A DNA stretch of 64,000 nt from Dokdonella_A sp014338185 (GCA_030263295.1 SZOS01000004.1:50077-114076), one strand, 5' to 3'; positions 54,629 to 63,194 are shown, counted from the first letter of the stretch. Notes: generated by a model not told the origin, from the letters alone. Made by a program: numbers and translations.

Positions 54629-55879
54629 TTACCTCAGGCGCAGGCGGTCGTGGCCGTCCCACGCACTGGTGTCGGACAGGATCACGCGGTCGCCCGCCTG
54701 CAGCCCCTGTACGACCTGGATCTGGTTGACCGAGCTCTTGCCCAGTCGCACCGGCACGCGTGTGGCGATGCCGTCGGCGTCGACGCGGAACAGGCGCGCG
54801 TCGCTGCCGGCCTGGCCGAAGGCAGGGCGGCCGACGTACAGCACATCGGGCAAGCGTTCGATCTCGATCGTGCCGTCGACCGACAGGTCGGGGCGCGCGC
54901 CCGGCGGCAGGGCGCCGTCGAAGGCGACATCCACCTGTACCGAACCGTTTTGCACCGCGGGATCCACCCGCACCACCTTGCCGTCGACGATGCCATTGCG
55001 CGTGTCCACACGCACCGCCTGGCCGAGCGTGATGTCCTTGGCCTGGGTTTCGGCGATGCGCAGCTCGGCCATCAACTCGTCGGGTCTGGCCACGCGGGCG
55101 AGGTTGGCGCCGGCCGCGACCTGCTGTCCTTCCTCGACCGGCACCTGCTGCAGGATGCCCGCGATGCCGGCGCGCACGTGCAGGGCGTCGGCTTGGCGCT
55201 GGCGCAGCTCGCGCGTGGCGATGAGCTGGTCCAGGCGCGCCTGTTCGGCCGCGATCTGCGCGGCGATGTTGCGCTGATACTCTTCGACTCGTTGCTGTTC
55301 GATCGACACGCGGCCCTTGAGCTGTTCGAGCGTGATGAGGGTCTTGCGGTACTGCACGCCGGGGATGATGCCCTTCTCGGCCAGCGGCTTCTCGGCCTCG
55401 GCCTGGATGCGCGATGTCGCGTAGTCGGCGTTGGCTCCCGCGAGCGCGGCCTGCTCGTCGAGCAGGCGCGACTTGAGCTCGGTGCGCTTGGCCGCGAGGT
55501 CCGACTGCGCCGCGGTGACGGCGGCCTTGGCCGCGAGCAGTTGGTCGTCGACCTCGGGGTTGGACAGTTCGAGGATCACGGTGTCCGCCTGTACCGCGGC
55601 GCCCGGCTTGACCACGATCCGCTCGACGTGGGCCGCGGTGTCGGCGGCGATCCAGCGGATCTGGCGCGGCACCAGCGTGCCGGGGCCGCGTACTTCGCGC
55701 AGCAATTCGCCGCGCTTGACCGTGTCCATGAGCACGCTGCCACGCTCGATGCTGGGCAGGGCCGGGCCGAGTCTGGCCAGCACGATGGCGGCGCCGATGA
55801 CTGCCGTCAGAAGCGTGCCGGCGAGCAGCCACTGGCGACGACGCTTGCGCAGCTTGAGCTCGGGGCGTGCGATATCCAT
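54629..55879 (-). CDS. HlyD/MacA-type periplasmic adaptor, first gene of the ABC-array operon
   Basis: The 416-residue protein has a short basic cytoplasmic leader, one membrane helix (WLLAGTLLTAVIGAAIVLA, about residues 17-35), a lipoyl-like half (PGTLVPRQIRWIAADTAAHVERI, cited as GTLVPRQIRWIAADTAAHV), a long coiled-coil hairpin (about residues 110-230) and the second half (ADALHVRAGIAGILQQVPVEEGQQV, cited as AGIAGILQQVPVEEGQQV) with C-terminal barrel domains. It would bridge the permeases to an outer-membrane channel encoded elsewhere. No ribosome-binding site precedes the ATG. The sigma-54 promoter upstream would place the RNA start at or next to the ATG, giving a leaderless message. Confidence 0.9.
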   Translation of the reverse strand: MDIARPELKLRKRRRQWLLAGTLLTAVIGAAIVLARLGPALPSIERGSVLMDTVKRGELLREVRGPGTLVPRQIRWIAADTAAHVERIVVKPGAAVQADTVILELSNPEVDDQLLAAKAAVTAAQSDLAAKRTELKSRLLDEQAALAGANADYATSRIQAEAEKPLAEKGIIPGVQYRKTLITLEQLKGRVSIEQQRVEEYQRNIAAQIAAEQARLDQLIATRELRQRQADALHVRAGIAGILQQVPVEEGQQVAAGANLARVARPDELMAELRIAETQAKDITLGQAVRVDTRNGIVDGKVVRVDPAVQNGSVQVDVAFDGALPPGARPDLSVDGTIEIERLPDVLYVGRPAFGQAGSDARLFRVDADGIATRVPVRLGKSSVNQIQVVQGLQAGDRVILSDTSAWDGHDRLRLR

Positions 55880-55890
55880 GACACGACATG

Positions 55891-55906
55891 AGCACGACCC
55901 GTGCCA
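55891..55906 (-). promoter_or_regulatory. Sigma-54 (-24/-12) promoter of the ABC-array operon
   Basis: On the minus strand the sequence TGGCACGGGTCGTGCT matches the sigma-54 consensus TGGCACG-N4-TTGC(A/T) at 11 of 12 defined positions, with the GG and GC dinucleotides at the correct distance. The predicted start is at about 55880, directly before the adaptor ATG. The operon encodes an NtrC-type activator, which fits. Confidence 0.75.
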
Positions 55907-55918
55907 AGTCGGTGACAT

Positions 55919-55942
55919 CCTGCAACACGTTGAATGTGCAGG
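55919..55942. promoter_or_regulatory. Inverted repeat, candidate activator site proximal to the sigma-54 promoter
   Basis: CCTGCA (55919-55924) and TGCAGG (55937-55942) form a perfect 6-bp inverted repeat; the inner bases continue the symmetry with one slip (ACA against TGT). Its centre is about 50 bases upstream of the predicted start. It could bind the co-encoded response regulator. Confidence 0.45.
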
Positions 55943-55971
55943 AATTGTTCTGCGCGCGAGCGCGGTCAGTG

Positions 55972-55998
55972 GTGTCCGGGTGTCCGGAATCGTACACC
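55972..55998. promoter_or_regulatory. Inverted repeat with tandem octamer, candidate upstream activator site
   Basis: GGTGT (55979-55983) and ACACC (55994-55998) form a perfect inverted repeat with a 10-base spacer, centred about 108 bases upstream of the predicted sigma-54 start, a usual enhancer distance. A perfect tandem repeat of GTGTCCGG (55972-55987) overlaps it. Confidence 0.5.
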
Positions 55999-56210
55999 GG
56001 GGTGAACGCGCGCGAACGTTACCCGCGCTGTCAGCTTGTCGCGCGCAGCGCCGCGGTGCGCAGATGGAACGGCGGCGTCGGCGCGCTGTAGCTGCGGTCC
56101 GGAACTTGCATGGTCATGCAGCGCGTCACCGCCCCGCTTCCATCGCGACGGTGGCCGCGGCGGTCCACGCGAGGACCGTGCCCATCCATGGCCAACGGGG
56201 GAACTTCCGC

Positions 56211-57209
56211 ATGAATCACCCACACCTGCCGGTCACGCTGGCCGCCAGCATCGCGCTCGCCTGGATGGCGGCCCCCGGCGTGGCGCGCGCGGCCTCGTCC
56301 GTGGATCCGCCACCGCCGACGCTGAGCGAAGTGAGCCTGTCCATGGTCACCTGGATCGCACCGTCGACGCTGGCGCCCGGTCAGGCCAACACCTTGTGTA
56401 TCACCGCCAATTTCCGCTCGGCCGACAGCGAGTACATCGACCGCATCGACATCGACCTGCCCGATGCATGGGTCATTGGCACGCTCGATTCCGACAGTGA
56501 TCCACCGGCCGGCGGTTGCGATGATGCGCGGCCGATCGTGGCGGGCGTCGAGCCCGGCAACGTGCTGTACTGGCAGTCACGCGGCAGCTTGCCCACCCAG
56601 TGCGGTGCGTGGTTCGCAGGGCCCGGCGGCGACGAGTACCTCCTGTGCGCGCAAGTGACCGTGCCCGATTGCAGCGGTGCGCCGTGGCAGCCGCAGTGGA
56701 CCATCCACGGCGACACATTTGGCGCCCCGCCGAACACCGTCACGGGGAGCTACGAGTCGTTGTCGTGCGCCGCGCCGGGCGCACCCAACATCGAGGTGAG
56801 CCCGATGAGCCTGGCCGCCACCCAGGCGCAGGGCACGAGCACGAACCAGACGCTCACGCTCACCAACACCGGCAGTGCCGACCTCAACTGGTCCATCACC
56901 GAGGAACCCGCCGCGCTCGCCGCCCTGCGTGCGGCGTGGTTGGGTGGCAACCCCGCGCCGTGCAGCGCGCCTGCCGAGGTGCCTTGGTTGAGCGTGGATG
57001 CCAGCAGCGGCCTCATCGGGTCGATGCAGTACACCCCCGTCGTGGTCGGTTTTGATGCCAGCGGCGTCACGCCGGGAACCCACCACGCCAACCTGTGCGT
57101 GGGCAGCAACGATCCGGATGCGGGGCCGGGCAATGGCACCAGCCTCGTGGTGGTACCGGTCTCGCTCACCGTGCTCGACTCGATCTTCGCGGACGGCTTC
57201 GACGACTGA
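56211..57209 (+). CDS. Secreted Ig/BACON-like protein with C-terminal IFADGFDD tail
   Basis: The 332-residue protein has a Sec signal peptide (LAASIALAWMAAPGVARAA). The first mature half is Cys- and Gly-rich and unrecognised (AGPGGDEYLLCAQVTVPDC). The second, from about residue 195, has the beta-sandwich pattern of BACON/Ig-like repeats: IEVSPMSLAATQAQGTSTNQ, LTLTNTGSADLNWSITEEP, LSVDASSG and GTHHANLCVGSNDPDAGPG. It ends in a short aromatic-acidic tail DSIFADGFDD, similar in style to tails of other secreted proteins in Lysobacterales, perhaps a sorting tag; that is from memory and inference. The promoter probably lies in the 331-base gap shared with the divergent ABC-array operon. Confidence 0.7.
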   Translation: MNHPHLPVTLAASIALAWMAAPGVARAASSVDPPPPTLSEVSLSMVTWIAPSTLAPGQANTLCITANFRSADSEYIDRIDIDLPDAWVIGTLDSDSDPPAGGCDDARPIVAGVEPGNVLYWQSRGSLPTQCGAWFAGPGGDEYLLCAQVTVPDCSGAPWQPQWTIHGDTFGAPPNTVTGSYESLSCAAPGAPNIEVSPMSLAATQAQGTSTNQTLTLTNTGSADLNWSITEEPAALAALRAAWLGGNPAPCSAPAEVPWLSVDASSGLIGSMQYTPVVVGFDASGVTPGTHHANLCVGSNDPDAGPGNGTSLVVVPVSLTVLDSIFADGFDD

Positions 57210-57353
57210 CACAAAAAAACCCGGGTCAGAGTCGTATTATGCGCAGCCTGCAGGCAGCGTTCGCACAGCCGCAGCGCCGGATCGGAGTGGTCAGGGACGG
57301 CTGCGCCCATCGAACGATCGTTCGCCGGCGACGACCACGAGGTGTGCTGGGTG

Positions 57354-58430
57354 ATGAGCCGGATTTCGACACTGCTGCGCAGGTTTGCGCCGCGGTTCCC
57401 CGCTGCGATCGGGGTCAAGCTGCAGAGCCTGCTGCCACCGCGTTCGATCGCGCATCAAGATTACGACGCCCGTGTCCGCCAGGAGACCGAGCGGTTCGCG
57501 GGCGAGATCGACGTCAATGCCCTGCCGGGGATTTTCCACTATTGGTCGCACAACCACGTGCGTCCGATGGAGGAGGCGTTGGGCTTCGCCAACCCGGACG
57601 AACTGTTCGCGAACAACATCCTCAAGCACGCCGCGGACATCGCGCACGCCCCGGCCGTCATCAGCATCGGATCGGGCAATTGTGACACCGAGGTGCGCGT
57701 CGCCACGGCGCTGCGTGCCGCGGGACTGGCGCGGTTCACGATCGAATGCCTCGACCTGACCGAAGCGATGCTCGCGCGCGGGCGCGAACTGGCGCAGGCC
57801 GCAGGTCTCGCGGCGCACTTGCGCTTCACCCGGGCCGACTTCAATACCTGGCGGGCGGCAGGTCGCTACGACGTGGTCATGGCCAACCAGAGCCTGCATC
57901 ATGTCGTCGAGCTTGAGCACCTGTTCGACGCGATTGCCGACGCCATTGGTGATGCGGGCATCTTCATCACGTCCGACATGATCGGTCGCAATGGGCACCA
58001 GCGCTGGCCTGAAGCGCTGGCGATCCTGCAGGAATTCTGGGCCGAGCTGCCGCCGACGCATCGCTACAACCAGCAGTTGCGTCGCCAGGAGGACGCCTTC
58101 ATGGACTGGGACTGCTCGGCCGAAGGCTTCGAAGGCGTGCGTGCACAGGACATCCTGCCGCTGTTGATCGAGCGCTTCGGCTTCAGACTGTTCCTCGCCT
58201 TCGGGAACGTGGTCACGCCTTTCGTCGATCGGAGCTTCGGCCACCACTTCGATGCGGAGGGAGCTTGGGACCGCGACTTCATCGATCGCGTGCATGCGCG
58301 CGATCAGCATGAGATCGAGTCGGGGCGGATCAAGCCGACCCACATGATGGCGGTCATGTGCAACGATCGCAGCAGCCGCCCGGTCACCTACAAGCACTTG
58401 ACGCCTGCGTTCTGCGTGCGCCGCGTGTGA
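57354..58430 (+). CDS. SAM-dependent class I methyltransferase
   Basis: The 358-residue protein has a Rossmann methyltransferase core in its middle: motif I VISIGSGNCDTEVRVATAL (about residues 104-122), the acidic motif II end IECLDLTEAMLARG, RFTRADFNTW and the post-motif YDVVMANQSLHHVVELEHLF. The N-terminal 100 residues (HYWSHNHVRPMEEALGFANP) are unfamiliar but resemble those of sugar/lipid-associated methyltransferases. The ATG at 57354 follows GAGGTG by nine bases. The substrate is unknown, and the neighbour upstream is not obviously related. Confidence 0.78.
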   Translation: MSRISTLLRRFAPRFPAAIGVKLQSLLPPRSIAHQDYDARVRQETERFAGEIDVNALPGIFHYWSHNHVRPMEEALGFANPDELFANNILKHAADIAHAPAVISIGSGNCDTEVRVATALRAAGLARFTIECLDLTEAMLARGRELAQAAGLAAHLRFTRADFNTWRAAGRYDVVMANQSLHHVVELEHLFDAIADAIGDAGIFITSDMIGRNGHQRWPEALAILQEFWAELPPTHRYNQQLRRQEDAFMDWDCSAEGFEGVRAQDILPLLIERFGFRLFLAFGNVVTPFVDRSFGHHFDAEGAWDRDFIDRVHARDQHEIESGRIKPTHMMAVMCNDRSSRPVTYKHLTPAFCVRRV

Positions 58431-58653
58431 TCGCGCCTTGCGCGCCGCAGTGCGTGCCCGTGGCGCAGGGTTTGGAGCGGGATGGATGGCATGGCGCCAC
58501 GCCCGGATCCGTCCGAGGTGGTGCAAGGGGGGCTGCCGTGGTGGGCCCCGTCGCCTCCGGCACGATGGCGTACCGGAGGCAGTCGGCGGCCTTGGCGGCT
58601 GCTCAGGCCACGGGGGCGCGGCCACCGTTGCGGGCAGCCGCACCCGATGCGGG

Positions 58654-59880
58654 CTAGGGCAGGTACAGCGCGCGGGCGCGCCGTTCCTGCAGGCTGAAGT
58701 CGGCCTGGTTGACCAGACGCAGGTCACGCACTTCCCATGGCGCACCCAGCGACAGCGAGGATGCGTCGTAGCGCAGCTCCAGCGTGCCACGGCCTGGTTC
58801 CAGCCACGCTGCCACCTGGCCCATCGCGACCGGATGCAACCGGCCGTCGCTGCCGGTGCCATGGAGCACGCCCGACAGTGCGTAGCGGCTGGCGACGCTC
58901 GCTTCCACGCCGATCCGCACGCTGAGGCTGCCATCCGCGCCGAGCACGGCTGCCTGGCTCAGGCGACCGTCCAGGCGCGCCACCGGCAGACTCACCGCGA
59001 ACGCGGTCTTGACGTCGCGCGGGATGCCATCCTGGCCCGCGGTCACGCCGAAGGCATGCATCTCCCACAGACCGGGACCACCCGCGTGGGCGGGATCGGG
59101 CGTGACCTGACCGAGGTAGCTGCCGTCGGCCTGGCGCACGAACTCGACATCCTGGCTGCTGCCGTCGGGCGCGCTGACCAGCCCGCCGATGCGATCGAGC
59201 GTGGCACCCTCTACGCTCGCGCGGAATCCGACCGGGCTGCCGCCAACGATGCTGTCGCGCGTGGCGGTCAGCGACAGCGTGACGTTGCTGGCAGGCTCAT
59301 ACACGTGGATGAGGGCGCCGCCCTGCGCGGTCGGCACCGCCACACGCACGTCACCGACGGTCTTGGCATTGAGCTTGAGGATCACGCTGCCTTGCGGCAC
59401 ATCCATGCCGGCGGCGTGCAACGCGTCGGCATCGGCGGCGCTGTGCACGGCCTTGGCGTTGTCGAGACGGCGACCGCCGATGCTCAGCTGCACGTCGTCG
59501 CTGCGGATCGCCGCGTTGCCGGCATGCGGACTGATGCGCACGAGCGCGCCGGCCGACGCCACCCTGAGACGCACGCCGTCGTGCAGGTCGCTGGCACTGG
59601 CGTCGACCCAGTATTCACGACTTTGGCTTTGGTGGGGTTGGGGCTGTGCATCGAGCGCGGCATTGGCGTCCAGCGGCCACGATGCGTGCAGCGGCGCACG
59701 CTCGAGCGTGGCCACGCCCATGCGCTTGGCGGTGGGCGTGGCGAGCTGGCTCGCCACCAGGTCCTGCGATGTGGCGGGCAGCAGGCGCAGTGCGTGCGCG
59801 GCCAGTGCCGATGCCGGCAGCACGGCACCGGCGGCCAGTGCGAGCGCGAGCGGGAGCGGGCGAAGATGACGGAAGTTCAT
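58654..59880 (-). CDS. Secreted DUF4785-domain protein
   Basis: The 408-residue protein begins with a signal peptide (LPLALALAAGAVLPASALAA). The mature protein has no enzyme motif I recognise; it contains several beta-rich stretches, including an Ig-like part near residues 215-290 (SLTATRDSIVGGSPVGFRASV and VRQADGSYLGQVTPDP) and a final WEVRDLRLVNQADFSLQERR. The layout fits DUF4785 proteins known from Xanthomonas, Legionella and relatives. It starts 11 bases after the secreted hydrolase gene, so the two are one operon; a role as partner, inhibitor or folding aid of the hydrolase is possible but unproven. Confidence 0.65.
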   Translation of the reverse strand: MNFRHLRPLPLALALAAGAVLPASALAAHALRLLPATSQDLVASQLATPTAKRMGVATLERAPLHASWPLDANAALDAQPQPHQSQSREYWVDASASDLHDGVRLRVASAGALVRISPHAGNAAIRSDDVQLSIGGRRLDNAKAVHSAADADALHAAGMDVPQGSVILKLNAKTVGDVRVAVPTAQGGALIHVYEPASNVTLSLTATRDSIVGGSPVGFRASVEGATLDRIGGLVSAPDGSSQDVEFVRQADGSYLGQVTPDPAHAGGPGLWEMHAFGVTAGQDGIPRDVKTAFAVSLPVARLDGRLSQAAVLGADGSLSVRIGVEASVASRYALSGVLHGTGSDGRLHPVAMGQVAAWLEPGRGTLELRYDASSLSLGAPWEVRDLRLVNQADFSLQERRARALYLP

Positions 59881-59891
59881 GGCTCGGCTCC

Positions 59892-60749
59892 TCACAGGTC
59901 GTTGCGCAGGATGTTCTGCAGGCCAAAGCAGGCACGCCGGCTCTGGTTGTGGTTGAGCACCTTGCCGCCGGTGCGATTCTTGTCGTAGAACCACAGCGAC
60001 CCGGCCGCAGTGGCACTGCTGCATTCGATGAAGCCGTCGGAACAGCTGGCGAGCCAGTTCTGGGTGATCTCCAGGCCCACGCTCTGGGAGTAGCCGCCGC
60101 AGTAGGAATCTGAATTCCACACCGCGCTGACCACGTCGGTGCCGACCACATTCCAGAAGCCCTTGGGCAGGGCCGGGCGGCCGCTGGTGCCGTAGAGGTT
60201 GTTCTGGTTGTAGTAGGCCATCCAGCTGGTCTGCTGCTGGCGCACCGCATCGCTCTTGTAGCCGAGCAGCCAGCCCAGTGCGCTCTCGAACACGTTGCCG
60301 GCCATCACCGCGTTGGCCAGCGGCGTGCCCGCGCTGGATGGCGCGATCGCGTTGACCCAGCGGATCTTGCTGATGATGGCGGGGTAGCGGCTGTCGTAGG
60401 TCGGGTTGGACATGATCCAACGCATCACGTTGCCGCCGTTGGAATGGGTGATGACGACCAGATCGGTGATGCCACGGCTGTCGATGAAGCTCTTGAGCTG
60501 GCCGGCCAGGCAGCCGGCGGCGCGGTTGTCCCACATGTACTGGGTGAAGTCGCAGTTGATCACGACGTAGTTGTTGCGGTTGACCAGGCCGTTGCGCACG
60601 GTCTCGATCATCGGTGACTGCCAGTAGTCGGCGTAGGCATTGGTCTGGTGGCCGGTGCCGTGCACGAAGGCGACGCCGGTGGTGGCGGTGGCCGCATGGG
60701 CGGCGGAAGCCGCTGCCGCGAGCAGCAGCGTGGCGGTGATGCGCAGCAT
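59892..60749 (-). CDS. Secreted alpha/beta-hydrolase (lipase/esterase-like)
   Basis: The 285-residue protein has a signal peptide (MLRITATLLLAAAASAAHA) and an alpha/beta-hydrolase core: oxyanion-hole strand GVAFVHGTGHQTNAYADYW and nucleophile elbow VVITHSNGGNVMRW, where the usual GxSxG is HSNGG. A downstream Asp (VVGTDVVSAVW) and His (KVLNHNQSRR) are available for a triad. Six cysteines in the mature part suggest disulfides and an extracellular location. I choose the ATG at 60749, which has GGGGAGA upstream and leaves a clean signal peptide. It is followed by the DUF4785 gene after 11 bases. Confidence 0.75.
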   Translation of the reverse strand: MLRITATLLLAAAASAAHAATATTGVAFVHGTGHQTNAYADYWQSPMIETVRNGLVNRNNYVVINCDFTQYMWDNRAAGCLAGQLKSFIDSRGITDLVVITHSNGGNVMRWIMSNPTYDSRYPAIISKIRWVNAIAPSSAGTPLANAVMAGNVFESALGWLLGYKSDAVRQQQTSWMAYYNQNNLYGTSGRPALPKGFWNVVGTDVVSAVWNSDSYCGGYSQSVGLEITQNWLASCSDGFIECSSATAAGSLWFYDKNRTGGKVLNHNQSRRACFGLQNILRNDL

Positions 60750-61017
60750 GTTGTCTCCCCGACAATGCGCGATGGCGCGCGTGTTGGTATCGAGCCCGCA
60801 CGAGCCGGCCGGCGACTGCATCCTGTGGTCGCGTCCGGGCTGGTGGAGCGCTGATCGACCTGCCTGCCGTCGTGGATCTCCCGGTCCCGTACGGTGGCGT
60901 ATTGCACGCTAATGTGGCTGGGACGGGCGCGTCAATCTGCAGGTGCAGCAAAGCGCGGCGCCGCAGCCGGGCGGCCGCATCGGGTTGGGCGTGGCGGCGA
61001 GCGCCCTCGTCGTCCCC

Positions 61018-61704
61018 TCAGAACTCCAGGTCCAATGCCGCGCACAGGTAGTCGACCATCGGCGCGATGCGCTGGAAGGTGTCGACCAGATGGGGCCTCA
61101 GCTCGGCCGAACAGGCCAGCGCGTCACTGAAGTGTGCGCCCGCGGCACAGGCCTTGCGCCTGATGTCGTCGATGAGTTCGTGATCCGGGTCGAAGCCGCG
61201 CGGCGGACGCCTGAGCGACTCGCCCCAGAACACGAAGCGCTCGCGGAACGCCTTGCCGTGGACCGCGCGCTTCCATGCCGCGGGGTTGTCGACGAGGAAG
61301 TCGCGGATCCGGCGCAGCGTGGCGGGCTCGGGCCGCCAGATGCCGCCACCGGCGAAGCAGTTGCCCGGCTCGATCTCCATGTAGAACGAGGGCGCCTGCA
61401 CTTCGCGACGGCGCTCGTGGCCGAGGCGTGCGCCGGCCCAGGTCTTGTACGGCGACTTGTCGTGACGGAAGCGCGTGTCGCGCTGCTGGCGGAACAGCGA
61501 GCCGCCCTGCTTGCGCGCGTCGGCGCGGTAATGCGTGCTGATCCGCGCCAGTGGCGCCTGCAGGTCGGCGATGAGGCGCAGGTAGGGCCCACGCAGCACC
61601 TCTTCATAGCGCGCCTTGTTGGCCAGGAACCAGCTGCGGTTGTTGTTGGCGGCCAGTTCGCGCAGGTACGCGAAGCTGGCTCGGGAGAAGTAGCGGGTCG
61701 ACAC
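61018..61704 (-). CDS. DUF2461 (TIGR02453-type) protein
   Basis: The 228-residue protein matches DUF2461 throughout: RYFSRASFAYLRELAANNNR, SWFLANKARYEEVLRGPYLR, DTRFRHDKSPYKTWAGARLGH, SFYMEIEPGNCFAGGGIWRP and RPPRGFDPDHELIDDIRRK. The function is unknown; it is a widespread cytoplasmic family. No ATG gives the family N-terminus; the GTG at 61704 does. It shares its strand with sbcB, ending 62 bases after the sbcB stop, so it may be co-transcribed. Confidence 0.85.
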   Translation of the reverse strand: MSTRYFSRASFAYLRELAANNNRSWFLANKARYEEVLRGPYLRLIADLQAPLARISTHYRADARKQGGSLFRQQRDTRFRHDKSPYKTWAGARLGHERRREVQAPSFYMEIEPGNCFAGGGIWRPEPATLRRIRDFLVDNPAAWKRAVHGKAFRERFVFWGESLRRPPRGFDPDHELIDDIRRKACAAGAHFSDALACSAELRPHLVDTFQRIAPMVDYLCAALDLEF

Positions 61705-61766
61705 GAAACGCGTGGGCCGGACGGAAACCTCGATTGTAGCGACGCTCGTGCAGCGCGCGGCAGCGT

Positions 61767-63194
61767 TCAGGCCGTGCCCCGGCCCCATTGTTCGAGGGCA
61801 TCGAGCAGGGCGTGCTGCGCCGGGGTGGTGCCTACGGTGGCGCGCAGTGCGGCGATCTCGGCCAGGTATCGCTCGCGCGTGAGCGTGGTGAGTTCGGTGT
61901 CGGTGTCCAGTCGCCGCTCGCAGAACGCCTGCCACAGCTGCGCCTCGTCGGGGTCGAGCGTGTGCGGCCAGTTGCGCGCGCGATAGCGGAACAGCAGCGT
62001 CGCATAGCGCGCATCCTGGAAGGCGAAGCCGCGCCGCGCGAGCTGCGCGGGCGGCGTCGCGCGCACTTCGCGCAGCAGCCGCCGGTCGGCCTCGGTCACG
62101 AAGCCCGCATACAGGGCCAGTTCGGGATCGCAGTCCGGCGCGGGCTGCGCCTGCGCGAACACGCGCGCGACCTTGTCGGCGAGGCCGTCGGCACGGCGCA
62201 GGATCTCCAGGTGCGCAAGCGCGCGCGGCAGGTCGAGGCCGATGCGGGCGTGATCGACATCGCGCAGCACGCCCAGCGGCGCAAGGGCGGGCGAACGGTT
62301 GGCGTGGATCGCCTTGAGCGGAATGCGTTCGATGCCCTCGGGCAGGTCGGCCCGCGGCGTGAAGATGCGGTCGGCGATGTCCTCGGCATCGAGTTCGAGC
62401 AGTGGCGTGGGATCGGCGTCGAGATCGTAGGCGAGCACCGCATTGGGATTGGTCGGATGCATGGCCAGCGGCGCGACCACCGCAAGGCAGCCGCGCGTGG
62501 CCGGGTAGCGCGATGACACGTGCACGACCGCGGTCATGTGCGCGACGTCGAGATAGGCGAACGCCGCCTGCTTGCGCCGCAGCTGGAAATGGAACTGCCA
62601 CAACCGCGGCTGCTGGCGGCGGATGAGGCGCGCAAGCCCGATCGTCGCCTCGACATCCGACAGCGCATCGTGCGCGTGCGCCTGGTCGACGTGGTTGGCG
62701 CGCGCGAGGTCTTCGAGCCGGAAGCTTGGCACGCCGTCGTCGCGCAGCGGCCACTGGATGCCGCTCGGGCGCAGCGCATGGCACATGCGCGCGAGGTCGA
62801 TGAGGTCCCAGCGCGAGTTGCCCGCCTTCCATTCGCGTTCGTAAGGATCGAAGAAATTGCGGTAGAGCAGGTTGCGTGTGAATTCGTCGTCGAAGCGGAT
62901 CGAGTTGTAGCCGACGCTGCAGGTGCCGGCTTCGGCCATCTGCTCATGCACGCGCGCGGCGAACTCGGCCTCGATGAGCCCTTCGCGCTGCATGCGCTGC
63001 GGGGTGATGCCGGTCAGCAGGCAGGCGGCCGGGTGGGGCAGCAGGTCGGGCGCGGGTTGGCAGAACAGCGTGACGGGTTCGCCGACCGGCTCGAGTTCGG
63101 TATCGGTGCGGATCGCCGCGAACTGCGCCGGCCGGTCGCGGCGCGGGTCGGTGCCCGTGGTCTCGTAGTCGTGCCAAAGGAAGGTCGGTGCCAT
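61767..63194 (-). CDS. sbcB: Exodeoxyribonuclease I
   Basis: Exonuclease I digests single-stranded DNA 3' to 5' in recombination and mismatch repair. The 475-residue protein has the DEDD nuclease N-terminus with FLWHDYETTGTDPRRDRPAQF (cited as WHDYETTGTDPRRDRPAQF), SVGYNSIRFDDEFTRNLLYR and the HDALSDVEATIGLARL histidine-aspartate motif, followed by the SH3-like and helical C-terminal domains (ALYAGFVTEADRRLL, FRYRARNWPHTLDPDE). It is divergent from oligoribonuclease, which uses the same nuclease fold. The start at 63194 gives the standard MAPTFLWHDYE. Confidence 0.94.
   Translation of the reverse strand: MAPTFLWHDYETTGTDPRRDRPAQFAAIRTDTELEPVGEPVTLFCQPAPDLLPHPAACLLTGITPQRMQREGLIEAEFAARVHEQMAEAGTCSVGYNSIRFDDEFTRNLLYRNFFDPYEREWKAGNSRWDLIDLARMCHALRPSGIQWPLRDDGVPSFRLEDLARANHVDQAHAHDALSDVEATIGLARLIRRQQPRLWQFHFQLRRKQAAFAYLDVAHMTAVVHVSSRYPATRGCLAVVAPLAMHPTNPNAVLAYDLDADPTPLLELDAEDIADRIFTPRADLPEGIERIPLKAIHANRSPALAPLGVLRDVDHARIGLDLPRALAHLEILRRADGLADKVARVFAQAQPAPDCDPELALYAGFVTEADRRLLREVRATPPAQLARRGFAFQDARYATLLFRYRARNWPHTLDPDEAQLWQAFCERRLDTDTELTTLTRERYLAEIAALRATVGTTPAQHALLDALEQWGRGTA

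Noticed and set aside
58438..59988. A 516-codon plus-strand frame opposite the DUF4785 gene
   Set aside because: The minus-strand product has a signal peptide and sensible beta-rich sequence; the plus-strand product does not.
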